This document shows, piece after piece, positions 1 to 10,420 of a stretch of DNA of 64,000 nt. The notes beneath the pieces are model-generated. The model made no database searches. It saw nothing but the letters and a program-made list of their open reading frames with translations, and was not told the origin of the DNA. Position numbers and translations under genes: made by a program. The stretch's first letter is position 1. Each line of letters starts with the position of its first letter. The stretch lies in assembly GCF_039613825.1 (NCBI RefSeq), contig NZ_CP154826.1, forward strand, positions 3,410,001 to 3,474,000, read 5' to 3'. The stretch is from Diaminobutyricibacter sp. McL0608. GTDB taxonomy: Bacteria; Actinomycetota; Actinomycetes; Actinomycetales; Microbacteriaceae.

Positions 1-363
1 GAGCGCGAGAGCGTAGCCGGCGCGCACGTCGCGCACGCTCACTGTTGAGAGCGTGGCGATGCGGGAGGCCGCGGGAGTGGGAAGGGACACCGCACCGTTC
101 GCACCGTTGATGCTGAACGACGAGGGCGACGAGATCGTGTAGGCGCCGCCGACCGGGGCAACGCCCCAGCCGGGTGAGACCGAGCGGTTCATCGTGTCGT
201 TGACCACGATGGCACCGTCGTAATAGGCGGCCTGTGCTGACGATGTTGCGGCGTAGACGGCGGTTCCGGCGACAAGAGTGCTGGCAACGGCCGCGGCCGT
301 AATCACGAAACGCAATCTCTTCGGGGAATTCGGGCGGGCATGACGGGGGTGGCGATGGCTCAC
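1..363 (-). CDS. Secreted protein, 3' part beyond the window edge
   Basis: Only the first 121 residues are visible; the frame is open to the left edge. The GTG start has an AGAGGAAA ribosome binding site about 7 bases upstream. Residues 1-18 are rich in Arg, His and Pro, residues 19-40 are hydrophobic and Ala-rich, and the stretch ends in SSAQAAYY, which looks like a Sec signal peptide cut near residue 45 or 46. The visible mature part carries a VNDTMNRSVSPGWG stretch followed by a Gly/Ser/Thr-rich region. This resembles the beta-sandwich modules of secreted actinobacterial polysaccharide-associated proteins (D-x-F-x-R-x-V-x-x-G-W-G), but that is recall, not a search. It lies downstream of a sugar transferase gene on the same strand, which fits a surface or extracellular polysaccharide role. 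Function unknown. Confidence 0.72.
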   Translation of the reverse strand, partial: MSHRHPRHARPNSPKRLRFVITAAAVASTLVAGTAVYAATSSAQAAYYDGAIVVNDTMNRSVSPGWGVAPVGGAYTISSPSSFSINGANGAVSLPTPAASRIATLSTVSVRDVRAGYALAL

Positions 364-489
364 GTAGTTTCCTCTTTGGGGGGGTAGCGTGCGGGGGCGG
401 ATGACACCCAAACGGGGGTGAAATTCTATGAGACCAACACCTGTTTACAAGGAAAAGCAACCAAAGGCAAATGCACCAGCGTGCGGATG

Positions 490-2304
490 TTACCCCAGTT
501 CGGGCGAGAAATCGTCACCTTTTGCCGTGCGTCGTCCGATCAGCCGTGCAGGGACTCCCCCGAAGATCTCCATCGGACCCACTTCACCGCGCACCACGGC
601 ACCCGCCGCGATCACCGCCCCCGTGCCGATCCGGGCGCCCCCGAGCACCACCGCTCCCGCCCCGATCCAGACGTCGTCGCCGATGAAAGTCTCGGCCCGC
701 ACCTCGCCCTGTTCGCGGATCGGGCGGCTGTCGTCGACGTACACGTGATTCTCAGATACGACTGTGACCGACGGCCCCAGAAGGCAGTCCGAGCCGATGC
801 GGATACCACCCTGGCCGAGAAGCACATTGAAGGCGCCGATCGACGTGCGCGGCCCGACCACGATGCCCACACCGAGGTTGCGGATGACCCCCGACCCACG
901 CAGGATCGCACCCTGGTCCACCGTCGCGTGATCGCGGAGAACAACACCCCTCCTGGAGAGCGCGTCGATGGTCACGCCGTGCCCCAGGATCGTGTCCGAT
1001 CCGAGCCGGAGCTTGCGCCGGTTGCGCAGTGTCACCGATCGGCCGAAGTAGCTCGACGGATAGCCACGAAGGCCCGCCCGCACCCGCTCGACGACACGAC
1101 GCCCGACGGAGCGCGCCAGGTCTTCGGCACCGAGGTCTTCATCGAGGCCCTGGTCGAGTCCCCTCGTCCTCTTATATGCACTGTCGATGATGCGACGGAA
1201 CACGGGTTCCTTTCTCCGTTCGATCTGTTCGACGATGGCGCCGCGCATCGCGCGGACCGTCGCCTTCCACGTGTAGCGCTCGACGAGGCCGGCACTCGCC
1301 GCAGCACCGGCACGACCTTCCTCGAGTGCGCGGGTGACCGCTTCGACGACGGAACCCGCGTCACGCGGGTCGAAGAAATTGCCGATCAGGCCGAATTCCT
1401 TAAAAGATGGGATGCTGCTCAGTGCGATCGGTGCCCCCACCGACGCCGCCTCGATCAGCGGCAGCCCGAAACCTTCATCCAGTGACGGGAAGACGAAGGC
1501 GGCGCAGTTCGCGTACAGCCATTTGAGTTCGCCGTCGGGAAGGTAGCCGCAGACGACCACACTGCCGGCCCGCACGGCGCGGTCGAACGCGACCGACTGC
1601 CCGGCAGCCCCATCCGCCACACCGACGACGAGCAACGGCAGCTCCGGCGAGATGATGCCCGCCCCGTCGAGCGCATCGACCAGGAATTCGAGGTTCTTGC
1701 GCACATTGAGGCGGCCGACGGCGAGAAGGTAGCGGCCGGGCGCGGGGGCGTCGGACGGTGGCGTCGCCTGGGCCGAGGCGAAACCGGTCGCGAGTCCGAG
1801 ACCGACCGCTTTCGTCGCGCCGGCGAGCCCGGCATTGAAGCGCACGATCCGCTCCTTCTCCGACTCCGACGAGGTGAAGACGAGGTCGGCGCCGCGGGCG
1901 AGCGCCGGGATCGCCGCGAGGTATTGGCGCTCGGCCCGCGTGAACCACTCGGGATGCTCCTGGAACATGGCGTCGTGCACGAAGGTCGCGCGCAGGGCAT
2001 CCGATCGAACAGGGGTGAAATTCTGCGCCAGCACGACGTCGTAGCCGCGTGCAGCGGCGAGTTCGACGGATGCGGCGAGCGCCTGGAGCGGCACGTGGAA
2101 GTTGCGGACGGCGACGGAATCAGGGACGAGGGGGACGGTCGAGCCGCGGTCGAGCCCGGGCGGCAGCGCGACGGTCACCTCGTCGCCCGGGAACTCCTGG
2201 ACCCACGCGTCGACGAGCGAGGTCAGGACGTTGCGCCCCGATGGCGGCCCCGACTGCCACCAGTAGGCGTCGAAGAGTATCCTGAGACTGTTCTCAGCAT
2301 GCAT
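490..2304 (-). CDS. Glycosyltransferase (GT4-like) fused to hexapeptide-repeat O-acyltransferase
   Basis: A 604-residue cytoplasmic protein with two enzymatic halves. Residues about 5-370 form a GT-B glycosyltransferase: the donor-site stretch YLLAVGRLNVRKN starts near residue 192, and the E-x7-E motif is seen in DEGFGLPLIEA (Glu277 and Glu285). After a charged linker, residues about 425-590 are a left-handed beta-helix acyltransferase with repeated I-G-x-x hexapeptides and a loop containing SENHVYVDD, as in WbbJ/LacA-like O-acetyltransferases. A single protein could therefore add a sugar and acetylate the growing glycan; that is inference. The gene is divergent from the Wzz-like gene, so the two probably share a promoter region and an exopolysaccharide pathway. 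The ATG was chosen because a purine-rich GGGGGACAAGG precedes it. Confidence 0.85.
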   Translation of the reverse strand: MHAENSLRILFDAYWWQSGPPSGRNVLTSLVDAWVQEFPGDEVTVALPPGLDRGSTVPLVPDSVAVRNFHVPLQALAASVELAAARGYDVVLAQNFTPVRSDALRATFVHDAMFQEHPEWFTRAERQYLAAIPALARGADLVFTSSESEKERIVRFNAGLAGATKAVGLGLATGFASAQATPPSDAPAPGRYLLAVGRLNVRKNLEFLVDALDGAGIISPELPLLVVGVADGAAGQSVAFDRAVRAGSVVVCGYLPDGELKWLYANCAAFVFPSLDEGFGLPLIEAASVGAPIALSSIPSFKEFGLIGNFFDPRDAGSVVEAVTRALEEGRAGAAASAGLVERYTWKATVRAMRGAIVEQIERRKEPVFRRIIDSAYKRTRGLDQGLDEDLGAEDLARSVGRRVVERVRAGLRGYPSSYFGRSVTLRNRRKLRLGSDTILGHGVTIDALSRRGVVLRDHATVDQGAILRGSGVIRNLGVGIVVGPRTSIGAFNVLLGQGGIRIGSDCLLGPSVTVVSENHVYVDDSRPIREQGEVRAETFIGDDVWIGAGAVVLGGARIGTGAVIAAGAVVRGEVGPMEIFGGVPARLIGRRTAKGDDFSPELG

Positions 2305-2391
2305 CCTTGTCCCCCGCTCAGGTGTCGATAGATCCTCAAGTTTAGTGTTATGTTCGATTGACTAATTGATCTCGAACGTAGGGGATTCGCG
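2305..2391. promoter_or_regulatory. Divergent intergenic promoter region of the exopolysaccharide genes
   Basis: These 87 bases separate the divergent glycosyltransferase and Wzz-like genes and are clearly more AT-rich than their surroundings. A TTGACT hexamer at 2358-2363 could be a -35 element for the rightward gene, but I see no convincing -10 partner. An AGGGGAT sequence just before the GTG of the rightward gene is its likely ribosome binding site. Confidence 0.4.
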
Positions 2392-3876
2392 GTGGACTTC
2401 GTCGGCTATATGCGCGTATTTCGCGAGAGATGGCTCGCGATAGTCGCCTGCGTGGTCCTCGGGCTCCTGGCGGCCGTCGCCATCACCGTGACGACGCACC
2501 CGGTGTACCAGGCCAGCGCGACCCTGTTCCTCAAGGTCGACTCCGACTCATCCTCTCTCTATGACCGGTCGCAGTTCAGCGTGCAGCGCGTCAAGTCGTA
2601 CCCCGACCTCGTCGACAGCCCGAGCGTACTCCAGCCGGTGATCGACCAGCTCGGCCTTGACACGACGCCCCAGGCCCTCGCCGCGAACGTCTCAGCATCC
2701 AACCCGATCGACACGGTGGCACTCAAAGTCACGGCGCAGGCCGACGAGGCCAAGCTCGCGGCACAGATCGCGAACTCGGTGTCGGCGGAACTCGCCAAAG
2801 AGGTCAGCACGCTCGAGACGGCCAAGCTCGCGCAGTCCGCTACGGGCAAGAACCCGATCCCGGTGTCGTCGATCGAACTGGTCCTCACCGTGCCCGCACA
2901 GACGCCCACGGCGGCTGCATCCCCCAACAAGACGGTCAACCTCGCCATCGGCCTCCTCAGCGGCCTCGCCGGCGGCCTCATCCTCGCTCTTCTCCTCTCC
3001 CTGTTCGATCGCAGGCTGCGCACGGCAGCGGGAATCCGGAAAGCGGGCGGACTCCCCCTCATCAGCCTCGTGCCGCGCGGTCACCGCGGCTGGGCCCGCC
3101 TTCTCGGCCGGAATCGCGCAGCGGCGGCAGCCATCGCCCACGGCGAGATCCTCACCAACCTGCAACTGATCGGCGACGGGCGGCTTCCCCGCGTACTGGC
3201 GCTCGCACCTGCCACCACGCCGGCCACCGTGCGCGACCTCCGGCTCCAGCTGGCGCGCGCCGCGAGCGAACTCGGGCGCTCCTCGGCGATCATCGAGACG
3301 GATGCGGCGACCGCCGGCACCCTCCCCGAGGAGGCGCGAACCGCGCAACTCGGCTTGACGAACGTGCTCGCTGACTCTGCGACGATCGACGACGCGATCA
3401 TCGTCCCCGTCGACGACACGATCGCGATCCTGCCCGCCGGCCCCGCCGACGCCGCCCCGACCCGAGAGGTCGTGGCGCGGGAGATCGGCTCGGTCCTCGA
3501 AGCGATGGGCGACCTGTTCGAGTTCACCGTCGTTCAGGCGAGCCCTCATTCGCGACCGGTCGACCTCGCATCCGTCGCCGGCGAAGTGGATTCCGTCGTG
3601 ATCGTCGTGCAGTTCGCGCGGACGCAGCCCGACGACCTCTCCCGTCTCGTCACCTTCCTTGAAGCAAACCGGGTGCGCCCACTCGGTGTCATCATGACCT
3701 CGGTGCCGCGGTGGCGGCGCAGCGTCGTCGTCGACACCTGGCAGCCAGGCGACATCGTCGACGCACACGGCCCTGCGCGCCTGCACACCGTCGACCGAAG
3801 TACGTCCGGCTCCGGCCCGGCAGAAGGCCCGGGTACAGGCGCCGATCGCAAGCCGCTCGCGAAGGCGCGTCCCTGA
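2392..3876 (+). CDS. Wzz-type polysaccharide copolymerase with degenerate BY-kinase-like domain
   Basis: The 494-residue protein has an N-terminal membrane segment (about 15-34), a Wzz extracellular region with a coiled-coil-like central part, and a second membrane segment (about 182-205), the layout of polysaccharide chain-length regulators. The cytoplasmic part (about 265-435) follows the order of a bacterial tyrosine kinase (CpsD/Wzc) but lacks its catalytic motifs. The Walker A position reads LAPATTPATV with no GKS/T, the A' position reads AIIETDA instead of LLVDAD, and the Walker B position reads FTVVQASPH. The later IAILPAG and SVVIVVQF strands remain recognisable. It is therefore probably a structural chain-length regulator without kinase activity. 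It starts with GTG preceded by AGGGGAT. Confidence 0.82.
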   Translation: MDFVGYMRVFRERWLAIVACVVLGLLAAVAITVTTHPVYQASATLFLKVDSDSSSLYDRSQFSVQRVKSYPDLVDSPSVLQPVIDQLGLDTTPQALAANVSASNPIDTVALKVTAQADEAKLAAQIANSVSAELAKEVSTLETAKLAQSATGKNPIPVSSIELVLTVPAQTPTAAASPNKTVNLAIGLLSGLAGGLILALLLSLFDRRLRTAAGIRKAGGLPLISLVPRGHRGWARLLGRNRAAAAAIAHGEILTNLQLIGDGRLPRVLALAPATTPATVRDLRLQLARAASELGRSSAIIETDAATAGTLPEEARTAQLGLTNVLADSATIDDAIIVPVDDTIAILPAGPADAAPTREVVAREIGSVLEAMGDLFEFTVVQASPHSRPVDLASVAGEVDSVVIVVQFARTQPDDLSRLVTFLEANRVRPLGVIMTSVPRWRRSVVVDTWQPGDIVDAHGPARLHTVDRSTSGSGPAEGPGTGADRKPLAKARP

Positions 3877-3897
3877 ACCACCTGGAGCGGCATCGAG

Positions 3898-5136
3898 CTA
3901 GAGCACGGGTCGCGCCGCCCTCCCACCCTGCTCCCCCCCTGACAGCGCATCCACGACGACCACCCCACCGCTGATCACGAGCTGCCGCGGGGGAGCCTCG
4001 ACGAGTGCCTCCTGCACGTTCGCCGCATCCACCAGCACCACATCCGCGGCCGCGCCGACGACCAGGTCGTGCACCTCGCGGCCCACGAACGGAGCCGCGT
4101 CGCTGCTCGCGATGCGCACCGCGGCCTCGAGGTCCTCATCCCTCCGCCATCCGGCGAGCTGGGCCATCCGCGTCGCCAGGCGCAGCATGTCGCCGTCGCC
4201 GTACGGCCCCCACAGGTCGCGGATGCCGTCCGTGCCGAGCCCGACGCTCACGCCCGCCTCACGGAGTTCGGTCAGCGGCAGCCGCGGTGCGTTGACTGGC
4301 GCGACCGTGGTGATCGTGATGCCGGCATCCGCCACCGCCTCGACCAGCGCACGCTGGCGGACGGCCTGAACGTCGCCGATCGCGAAACCGTGCGCGATGT
4401 TCACCCGGCCCGCCAGACCCAGTGCCCGCGTGCGCTCGACGATCAGCTCGTACTGGAACGCGCCGAGTTCGCCGCCGTCGTGCAGATGGATGTCGACTCC
4501 CACCCCGCGCCGGTCGGCGATTCCGAAGAGCGCGTCGAGCTGCCCGACCGGGTCACGATCGATGGAGGCCGGGTCGAGCCCGCCGATGTGGTCGGCGCCC
4601 TCCGCGGCGGCGCGGTCGAGCAGGTCGAGCACGCCGGGACGCCGGAGCACTCCGTCCTGCGGGAACGCGACGACCTCCAGCCCGACCGGCGCGCCGATCC
4701 CGGCGACCGCGTCGCGAACATGACGGATGCCGTCCAGCCCGACCCCGAGATCGACATCGACGTGCGAACGGAACGCCGTCGTTCCCAGGCTCACCATCTT
4801 CGTCAGCAGCGTCGTCGTCGTGGCGACGCTCGGGATGCCCAGCTCGTCACGGTGCGCCCGCTCGTGCCGGATACGCCCCTCCGTCGTCGCCTCACCGCCG
4901 TACGACACCCACGGGAGCCCGAGCCAGCTCTTGTCCAGGTGCGCGTGGGCGTTGACGAACCCGGGAAGGCCCAGGAGCCCGCGGCCGTCCACGAACACGG
5001 TGTCCGGAGCGCCGGTCAGCGCGCGCGGATCGTCGGCGTCGTGCGGGAACATCGACGTGATGCGTCCGCCCGCCACTCGCAGGTCGACTGCCGCGCCACC
5101 CCACGGCCGGACGTTCCTGAGTACGAGTTCGGGCAT
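3898..5136 (-). CDS. Amidohydrolase of the cytosine deaminase (CodA-like) type
   Basis: A 412-residue metal-dependent hydrolase. The metal-binding NAHAHLDKS motif lies near residue 78, DIHLHDGGE and AHGFAIG supply further histidines in the middle, and LGTDGIRDLW near residue 310 supplies the catalytic aspartate. This set and spacing fit the cytosine deaminase-like branch of the amidohydrolase superfamily, whose members deaminate or hydrolyse cytosine, isocytosine, creatinine or related ring amides. The real substrate cannot be read from the sequence. The ATG was chosen over longer in-frame options because GGAGGAGAGG lies a few bases upstream; the longer frame only reads antisense to the next gene. 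The prolyl aminopeptidase gene lies 56 bases upstream on the same strand, so co-transcription is possible. Confidence 0.85.
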   Translation of the reverse strand: MPELVLRNVRPWGGAAVDLRVAGGRITSMFPHDADDPRALTGAPDTVFVDGRGLLGLPGFVNAHAHLDKSWLGLPWVSYGGEATTEGRIRHERAHRDELGIPSVATTTTLLTKMVSLGTTAFRSHVDVDLGVGLDGIRHVRDAVAGIGAPVGLEVVAFPQDGVLRRPGVLDLLDRAAAEGADHIGGLDPASIDRDPVGQLDALFGIADRRGVGVDIHLHDGGELGAFQYELIVERTRALGLAGRVNIAHGFAIGDVQAVRQRALVEAVADAGITITTVAPVNAPRLPLTELREAGVSVGLGTDGIRDLWGPYGDGDMLRLATRMAQLAGWRRDEDLEAAVRIASSDAAPFVGREVHDLVVGAAADVVLVDAANVQEALVEAPPRQLVISGGVVVVDALSGGEQGGRAARPVL

Positions 5137-5192
5137 CCGCCACCTCTCCTCCGGGGAACCCCGCCCCCTCAAGGAAATGGTACGGGGAGGCC

Positions 5193-6173
<981 letters not shown>

Positions 6174-6177
6174 CTAG

Positions 6178-7182
<1,005 letters not shown>

Positions 7183-7214
7183 CGCTGCGGTCGCCCGGCA
7201 GGCGCGCCCACGAG

Positions 7215-7286
7215 CTGGCGTGCACTCGTTCTGAACCCGTGCCCGCGTTGCAATCTGGGCACGCGTTCAGAACGTATGCACGCCAG
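7215..7286. terminator. Long imperfect hairpin between convergent mdh and acyl-CoA oxidase genes
   Basis: Two 30-base arms (7215-7244 and 7257-7286) are complementary at 27 of 30 positions around a 12-base loop. The arms begin CTGGCGTGCA and end CGTGCCC. The position fits a bidirectional terminator, although the stem is much longer than a terminator needs and there is no T-run. Confidence 0.7.
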
Positions 7287-7298
7287 CCGCGAAACGGG

Positions 7299-9401
7299 CT
7301 AGCGCTTCTTCGTCTTGAGTGACTTCTCTTCGACGGGAGCGTCGCCGGATGCGCGCAGGTCGGCGTAATACGCCCGCGCCTCCGCCTGGCGCTCGGCCTC
7401 CGCACCGGTCGCGATCTTCGCCCGGACGAGCTCCGGCCCGTAGCCGAACGCGTCGACCAGGTCGACGGCGTGCGGGCGGATGCGCGTGATCAGCCGGTCG
7501 ATGTATGCGGTCACAGCCTGGGCCCGCTGCGGCGAGAGGCGCCCGTGGATGACATACCAGGCCAGGTGCTTCTCGATGAGCCCGAACCCGAACAGGTCGC
7601 GCAGCCAGGTCAGCACCTGGCGCGTGCCGGAGTCGGGGGCCTGCTCGAGCGCATCCGTGAACGCCTCCCACTGGAGCAGCTCGGCGTGGGCGCGGGCGGC
7701 CTCGATCAGCTCGTTCTGCTGCGAGTTGAACAGGTCGGCCGCAGCCTTCTTCGACAACTTGTCCGCCGAGCGGAGACGGCCCGCGATCTCGGAGATCATG
7801 GTCGCCACCCGGTCGGTGAGCAGCTCGCGCTGCGTGTTCGGCTCCTGCAGCCAGTTGACCGAGCGCGCCGTCGAACCGAAGTCCTTCACGGTCTGGGCCA
7901 CACTGCGCAGCCCCGTGCCGTGATAGGCGCGGCCGGCCGCCTGGGTCACGACGTAGCGTGCGAGAGCTCCGGCGTCGGCCTTCGCGAACTTGCGGCTGAA
8001 GTCGGTCAGCAGCCGCTTGGCGACCAGCTGGAGGAGCACGTTGTTGTCGCCCTCGAATGTGACGTAGACGTCCAGGTCCGCACGCAGCGAGGTGAGTCGG
8101 TTCTCGACGAGGAACCCGGACCCTCCGCACGCCTCACGGCACTCCTGCAGAGTGTCGAGGGCATGCCAGGTGGAGAGCGGCTTCAGTGCAGCCGCGATGG
8201 TCTCGAGATCCTGGCGGTCCTGGTCCGTGTCGGCGCGCCCGCTGAACACGTCGTCGAACTTCTGCAGGAACACCTCGTGGGCGAAACTCGCGGCGTAGGT
8301 CGTGGCGAGCAGCGGGAAGAGACGCCGCTGGTGCCGCTGGTAGTCGAGGATGACCTCTTCGTCGGTCTCGCTGCCCGCTGTGAACTGGCGGCGCTCGCTC
8401 CCGTAGGTGATCGCGATCTTGAGGCCGATCTTCGACGCCGCGACGGCGGAGCCGTCGAGCGAGACGCGCCCCTGCACCAGGGTGCCGAGCATCGTGAAGA
8501 ACCGGCGCCCCGGGCTGTCGATGGACGACGTGTACGTGCCGTCCTCGGCGACGTCGCCGTACTTGTTGAGCAGGTCGGTGCGGGGGATGCGCACCTCCGT
8601 GAAGTGCAGCCTCCCGTTGTCGATACCGTTCAGGCCGCCCTTGAGGCCGTCGTCCTCACCGCCGATGCCGGGGAGGAACTCACCGTCGGCGTCGCGGATG
8701 GGCACGTAGAACGCGTGCACACCGTGGGTGACGCCCTTGGTGATCAGCTGCGCGAACACCACGGCGGCCCTGCCGTCATTGGCAGCGTTGCCGAGATAGT
8801 CCTTCCACGCCGCGCGGAACGGCGTGTCGATGACGAACTCCTGCGTCTCCGGATCGTAGGTCGCCGTGGTGCCGACGCTGGCCACATCCGACCCGTGACC
8901 GGTCTCGGTCATGGCGAACGCACCGGGCACCTCCAGGCTCATGATGCCGGGGAGGTACTTCTTGTGGTGGTACTCGGTGCCGAGCTGCATGACCGCGGAG
9001 CCGAAGAGCCCCCACTGCACGCCCGACTTGATCTGCAGCGACGGGTCTGCTGCGACGAGCTCTTCGAAGCCGGCGATGTTGCCGCCGTTGTCCTCCTGGC
9101 CGCCGACGCTCTTCGGGAACGCCTTGTGCACCTGCCCGTTCGCGACGAGGAGCTTCAGCTGCTCGAACGTGCGCGCGCGGTGGTCTTCGAGGCTGAGCCC
9201 TTCGACCTTCTGCATCTCCGGCCGGCTCGAGAGCGCGCGAGAGGCGAGGCGCGCATCCGCCCAGGTGCCGAGCAGTTGCCGGCCGAGCTTTTCGATATCG
9301 ACACGCGGGGTCGCCGATCCGATCTGTTCGGGTGTGGTGCTGGCGGCGGGTTCCATTCCGGCGTCGGGAGTGGCTTCGGTGCGCGTGATGGTGTCAACCA
9401 T
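7299..9401 (-). CDS. Acyl-CoA oxidase / acyl-CoA dehydrogenase family protein
   Basis: A 700-residue flavoprotein of the peroxisomal-type acyl-CoA oxidase family (EC 1.3.3.6), which oxidises acyl-CoA to trans-2-enoyl-CoA and passes electrons to oxygen. The central domain shows AMTETGHGSDVAS, the FAD/substrate signature of the acyl-CoA dehydrogenase fold, and the C-terminal half carries ECREACGGSGFL, whose glutamate is the catalytic base in oxidases. The C-terminal oxidase domain continues to about residue 680, twice the length of simple dehydrogenases. The ATG was chosen because GAGGAAC lies directly upstream; the longer frame has no ribosome binding site. It is monocistronic and presumably acts in fatty-acid breakdown. 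Confidence 0.9.
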   Translation of the reverse strand: MVDTITRTEATPDAGMEPAASTTPEQIGSATPRVDIEKLGRQLLGTWADARLASRALSSRPEMQKVEGLSLEDHRARTFEQLKLLVANGQVHKAFPKSVGGQEDNGGNIAGFEELVAADPSLQIKSGVQWGLFGSAVMQLGTEYHHKKYLPGIMSLEVPGAFAMTETGHGSDVASVGTTATYDPETQEFVIDTPFRAAWKDYLGNAANDGRAAVVFAQLITKGVTHGVHAFYVPIRDADGEFLPGIGGEDDGLKGGLNGIDNGRLHFTEVRIPRTDLLNKYGDVAEDGTYTSSIDSPGRRFFTMLGTLVQGRVSLDGSAVAASKIGLKIAITYGSERRQFTAGSETDEEVILDYQRHQRRLFPLLATTYAASFAHEVFLQKFDDVFSGRADTDQDRQDLETIAAALKPLSTWHALDTLQECREACGGSGFLVENRLTSLRADLDVYVTFEGDNNVLLQLVAKRLLTDFSRKFAKADAGALARYVVTQAAGRAYHGTGLRSVAQTVKDFGSTARSVNWLQEPNTQRELLTDRVATMISEIAGRLRSADKLSKKAAADLFNSQQNELIEAARAHAELLQWEAFTDALEQAPDSGTRQVLTWLRDLFGFGLIEKHLAWYVIHGRLSPQRAQAVTAYIDRLITRIRPHAVDLVDAFGYGPELVRAKIATGAEAERQAEARAYYADLRASGDAPVEEKSLKTKKR

Positions 9402-9550
9402 GAGTTCCTCTTCGGTCTCGAGCAGTCTTCCTCCACCGTAGGTCTGCGCCAGTCCAACGCGAAGTCGTCGGTGCACCGCCTACAAAAGGGGGCCGGATGC
9501 TCGCCCGCGGCCCTGTGGAATAGCCACAGTTCGCCCCCTCGATCGCCTGC

Positions 9551-9595
9551 TTGACGCGACAAAGGTCGGGCGCAATACTTAACCATATGGTTGAG
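9551..9595 (+). promoter_or_regulatory. Leaderless arsR promoter with overlapping palindromic operator
   Basis: TTGACG (9551-9556) and AATACT (9574-9579) are separated by 17 bases and place the transcript start at or just before the ATG at 9587, so the message is probably leaderless. The 18-base near-palindrome CTTAACCATATGGTTGAG (9578-9595; the core AACCATATGGTT is perfect) overlaps the -10 element and the start codon. That is where an autorepressor would bind. Confidence 0.65.
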
Positions 9596-9913
9596 CGTGG
9601 CGCAGAGATCGAAGCGGTGTTCCACGCGCTCTCCGACCCGACGAGGCGCGCGGTCGTGGAGCGGTTGCGGGATGCGCCGCAGAGCGTGAGCGCGCTGGCG
9701 GCCGCGCATCCGATCAGCCTCGCCGCGTTCGTCAAACACCTCGCAGTCCTCGAGGACGCGGGGCTCATCACCTCGGCGAAGACCGGGCGGACGCGCTGGT
9801 GCACGCTCGTCGGCGGCGCCCTCCGGCCCGCCACGCAATGGCTTCGCGACTACGAAGACCTCTGGAACACCAGCATCGACGCGCTCGAAGCGCACCTGGA
9901 GAAGAACCCATGA
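9587..9913 (+). CDS. ArsR-family transcriptional regulator
   Basis: A 108-residue winged-helix repressor. ALSDPTRRAVVERL near residue 12 and the recognition region ISLAAFVKHLAVLEDAGLI are typical of the ArsR subgroup that is paired with SRPBCC (AHSA1) proteins; no metal-binding cysteine cluster is present. The ATG was preferred to an ATG 36 bases upstream because the upstream one lies inside the -35 element. The stop codon overlaps the next start by 4 bases (ATGA), so the pair is translationally coupled. Known pairs of this type respond to small organic molecules, but the ligand here is unknown. Confidence 0.9.
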   Translation: MVERGAEIEAVFHALSDPTRRAVVERLRDAPQSVSALAAAHPISLAAFVKHLAVLEDAGLITSAKTGRTRWCTLVGGALRPATQWLRDYEDLWNTSIDALEAHLEKNP

Positions 9914-10323
9914 CCGCACTCACCGTGACAAGGACACTGCGCGCCGGCCGGCCACGCGTCTGGCGCGCCTGGACCGACGCATCCGAGTTCGTCGCCTGGT
10001 TCTGGCCGACCCGGTTCGACACCGTCGGCGAAGTGGATGCCCGCGTCGGCGGCCGCTGGCGCCTCGCGTCGTCCGTCGCCGGCATCGGCGTCTCCGGCGA
10101 GTTCGCGGCGGTCGATCCGCACGCGCGGCTCGTCTTCACCTGGCGGTGGGATGCTGACGAGAACGAGACCCTGGTGACGGTGACGTTCGCCGACTCCGGC
10201 GACGGAGGGACCATCCTCACGATCGTCCACGAGCGATTCGACACCGAAGACGAGGCCGAGTCGCACCAGCAGGGCTGGAACGACTGCCTCGACCGGCTGG
10301 CGGCGCTGGTCTGGCGCGCTTGA
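9910..10323 (+). CDS. SRPBCC (AHSA1/START-like) ligand-binding protein
   Basis: A 137-residue protein of the AHSA1 branch of the SRPBCC fold, a small helix-grip beta-barrel with a hydrophobic pocket. It shows the usual start (TRTLRAGRPRVWRAWTDA), a central GGRWR turn, the strand segment LVFTWRW and a C-terminal helix with HQQGWNDCLDRL. It starts inside the stop codon of the arsR gene, so the two are made together. Members next to ArsR regulators are thought to bind hydrophobic compounds; its substrate cannot be deduced. Confidence 0.88.
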   Translation: MTALTVTRTLRAGRPRVWRAWTDASEFVAWFWPTRFDTVGEVDARVGGRWRLASSVAGIGVSGEFAAVDPHARLVFTWRWDADENETLVTVTFADSGDGGTILTIVHERFDTEDEAESHQQGWNDCLDRLAALVWRA

Positions 10324-10328
10324 TGCGC

Positions 10329-10385
10329 CGAAAGGTGCGAGAAGTGGCTTTCCCGGCCTCCGGAGACCACTTCTCGCACCTTTCG
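10329..10385. terminator. Perfect 19-bp hairpin between convergent genes
   Basis: CGAAAGGTGCGAGAAGTGG (10329-10347) is followed by its exact complement at 10367-10385 with a 19-base loop. It separates the convergent SRPBCC and hexapeptide-repeat genes and probably terminates both transcripts. Confidence 0.75.
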
Positions 10386-10420
10386 TGGGCGCGAGGCCGC
10401 GCGGGAGCGGCGTCAGGGCG

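Noticed and set aside
9486-9537. AGGGGGC/GCCCCCT and CTGTGG/CCACAG inverted repeats between the acyl-CoA oxidase and arsR genes
   Set aside because: Short arms in a GC-rich divergent region; possible operator, but too weak to claim.
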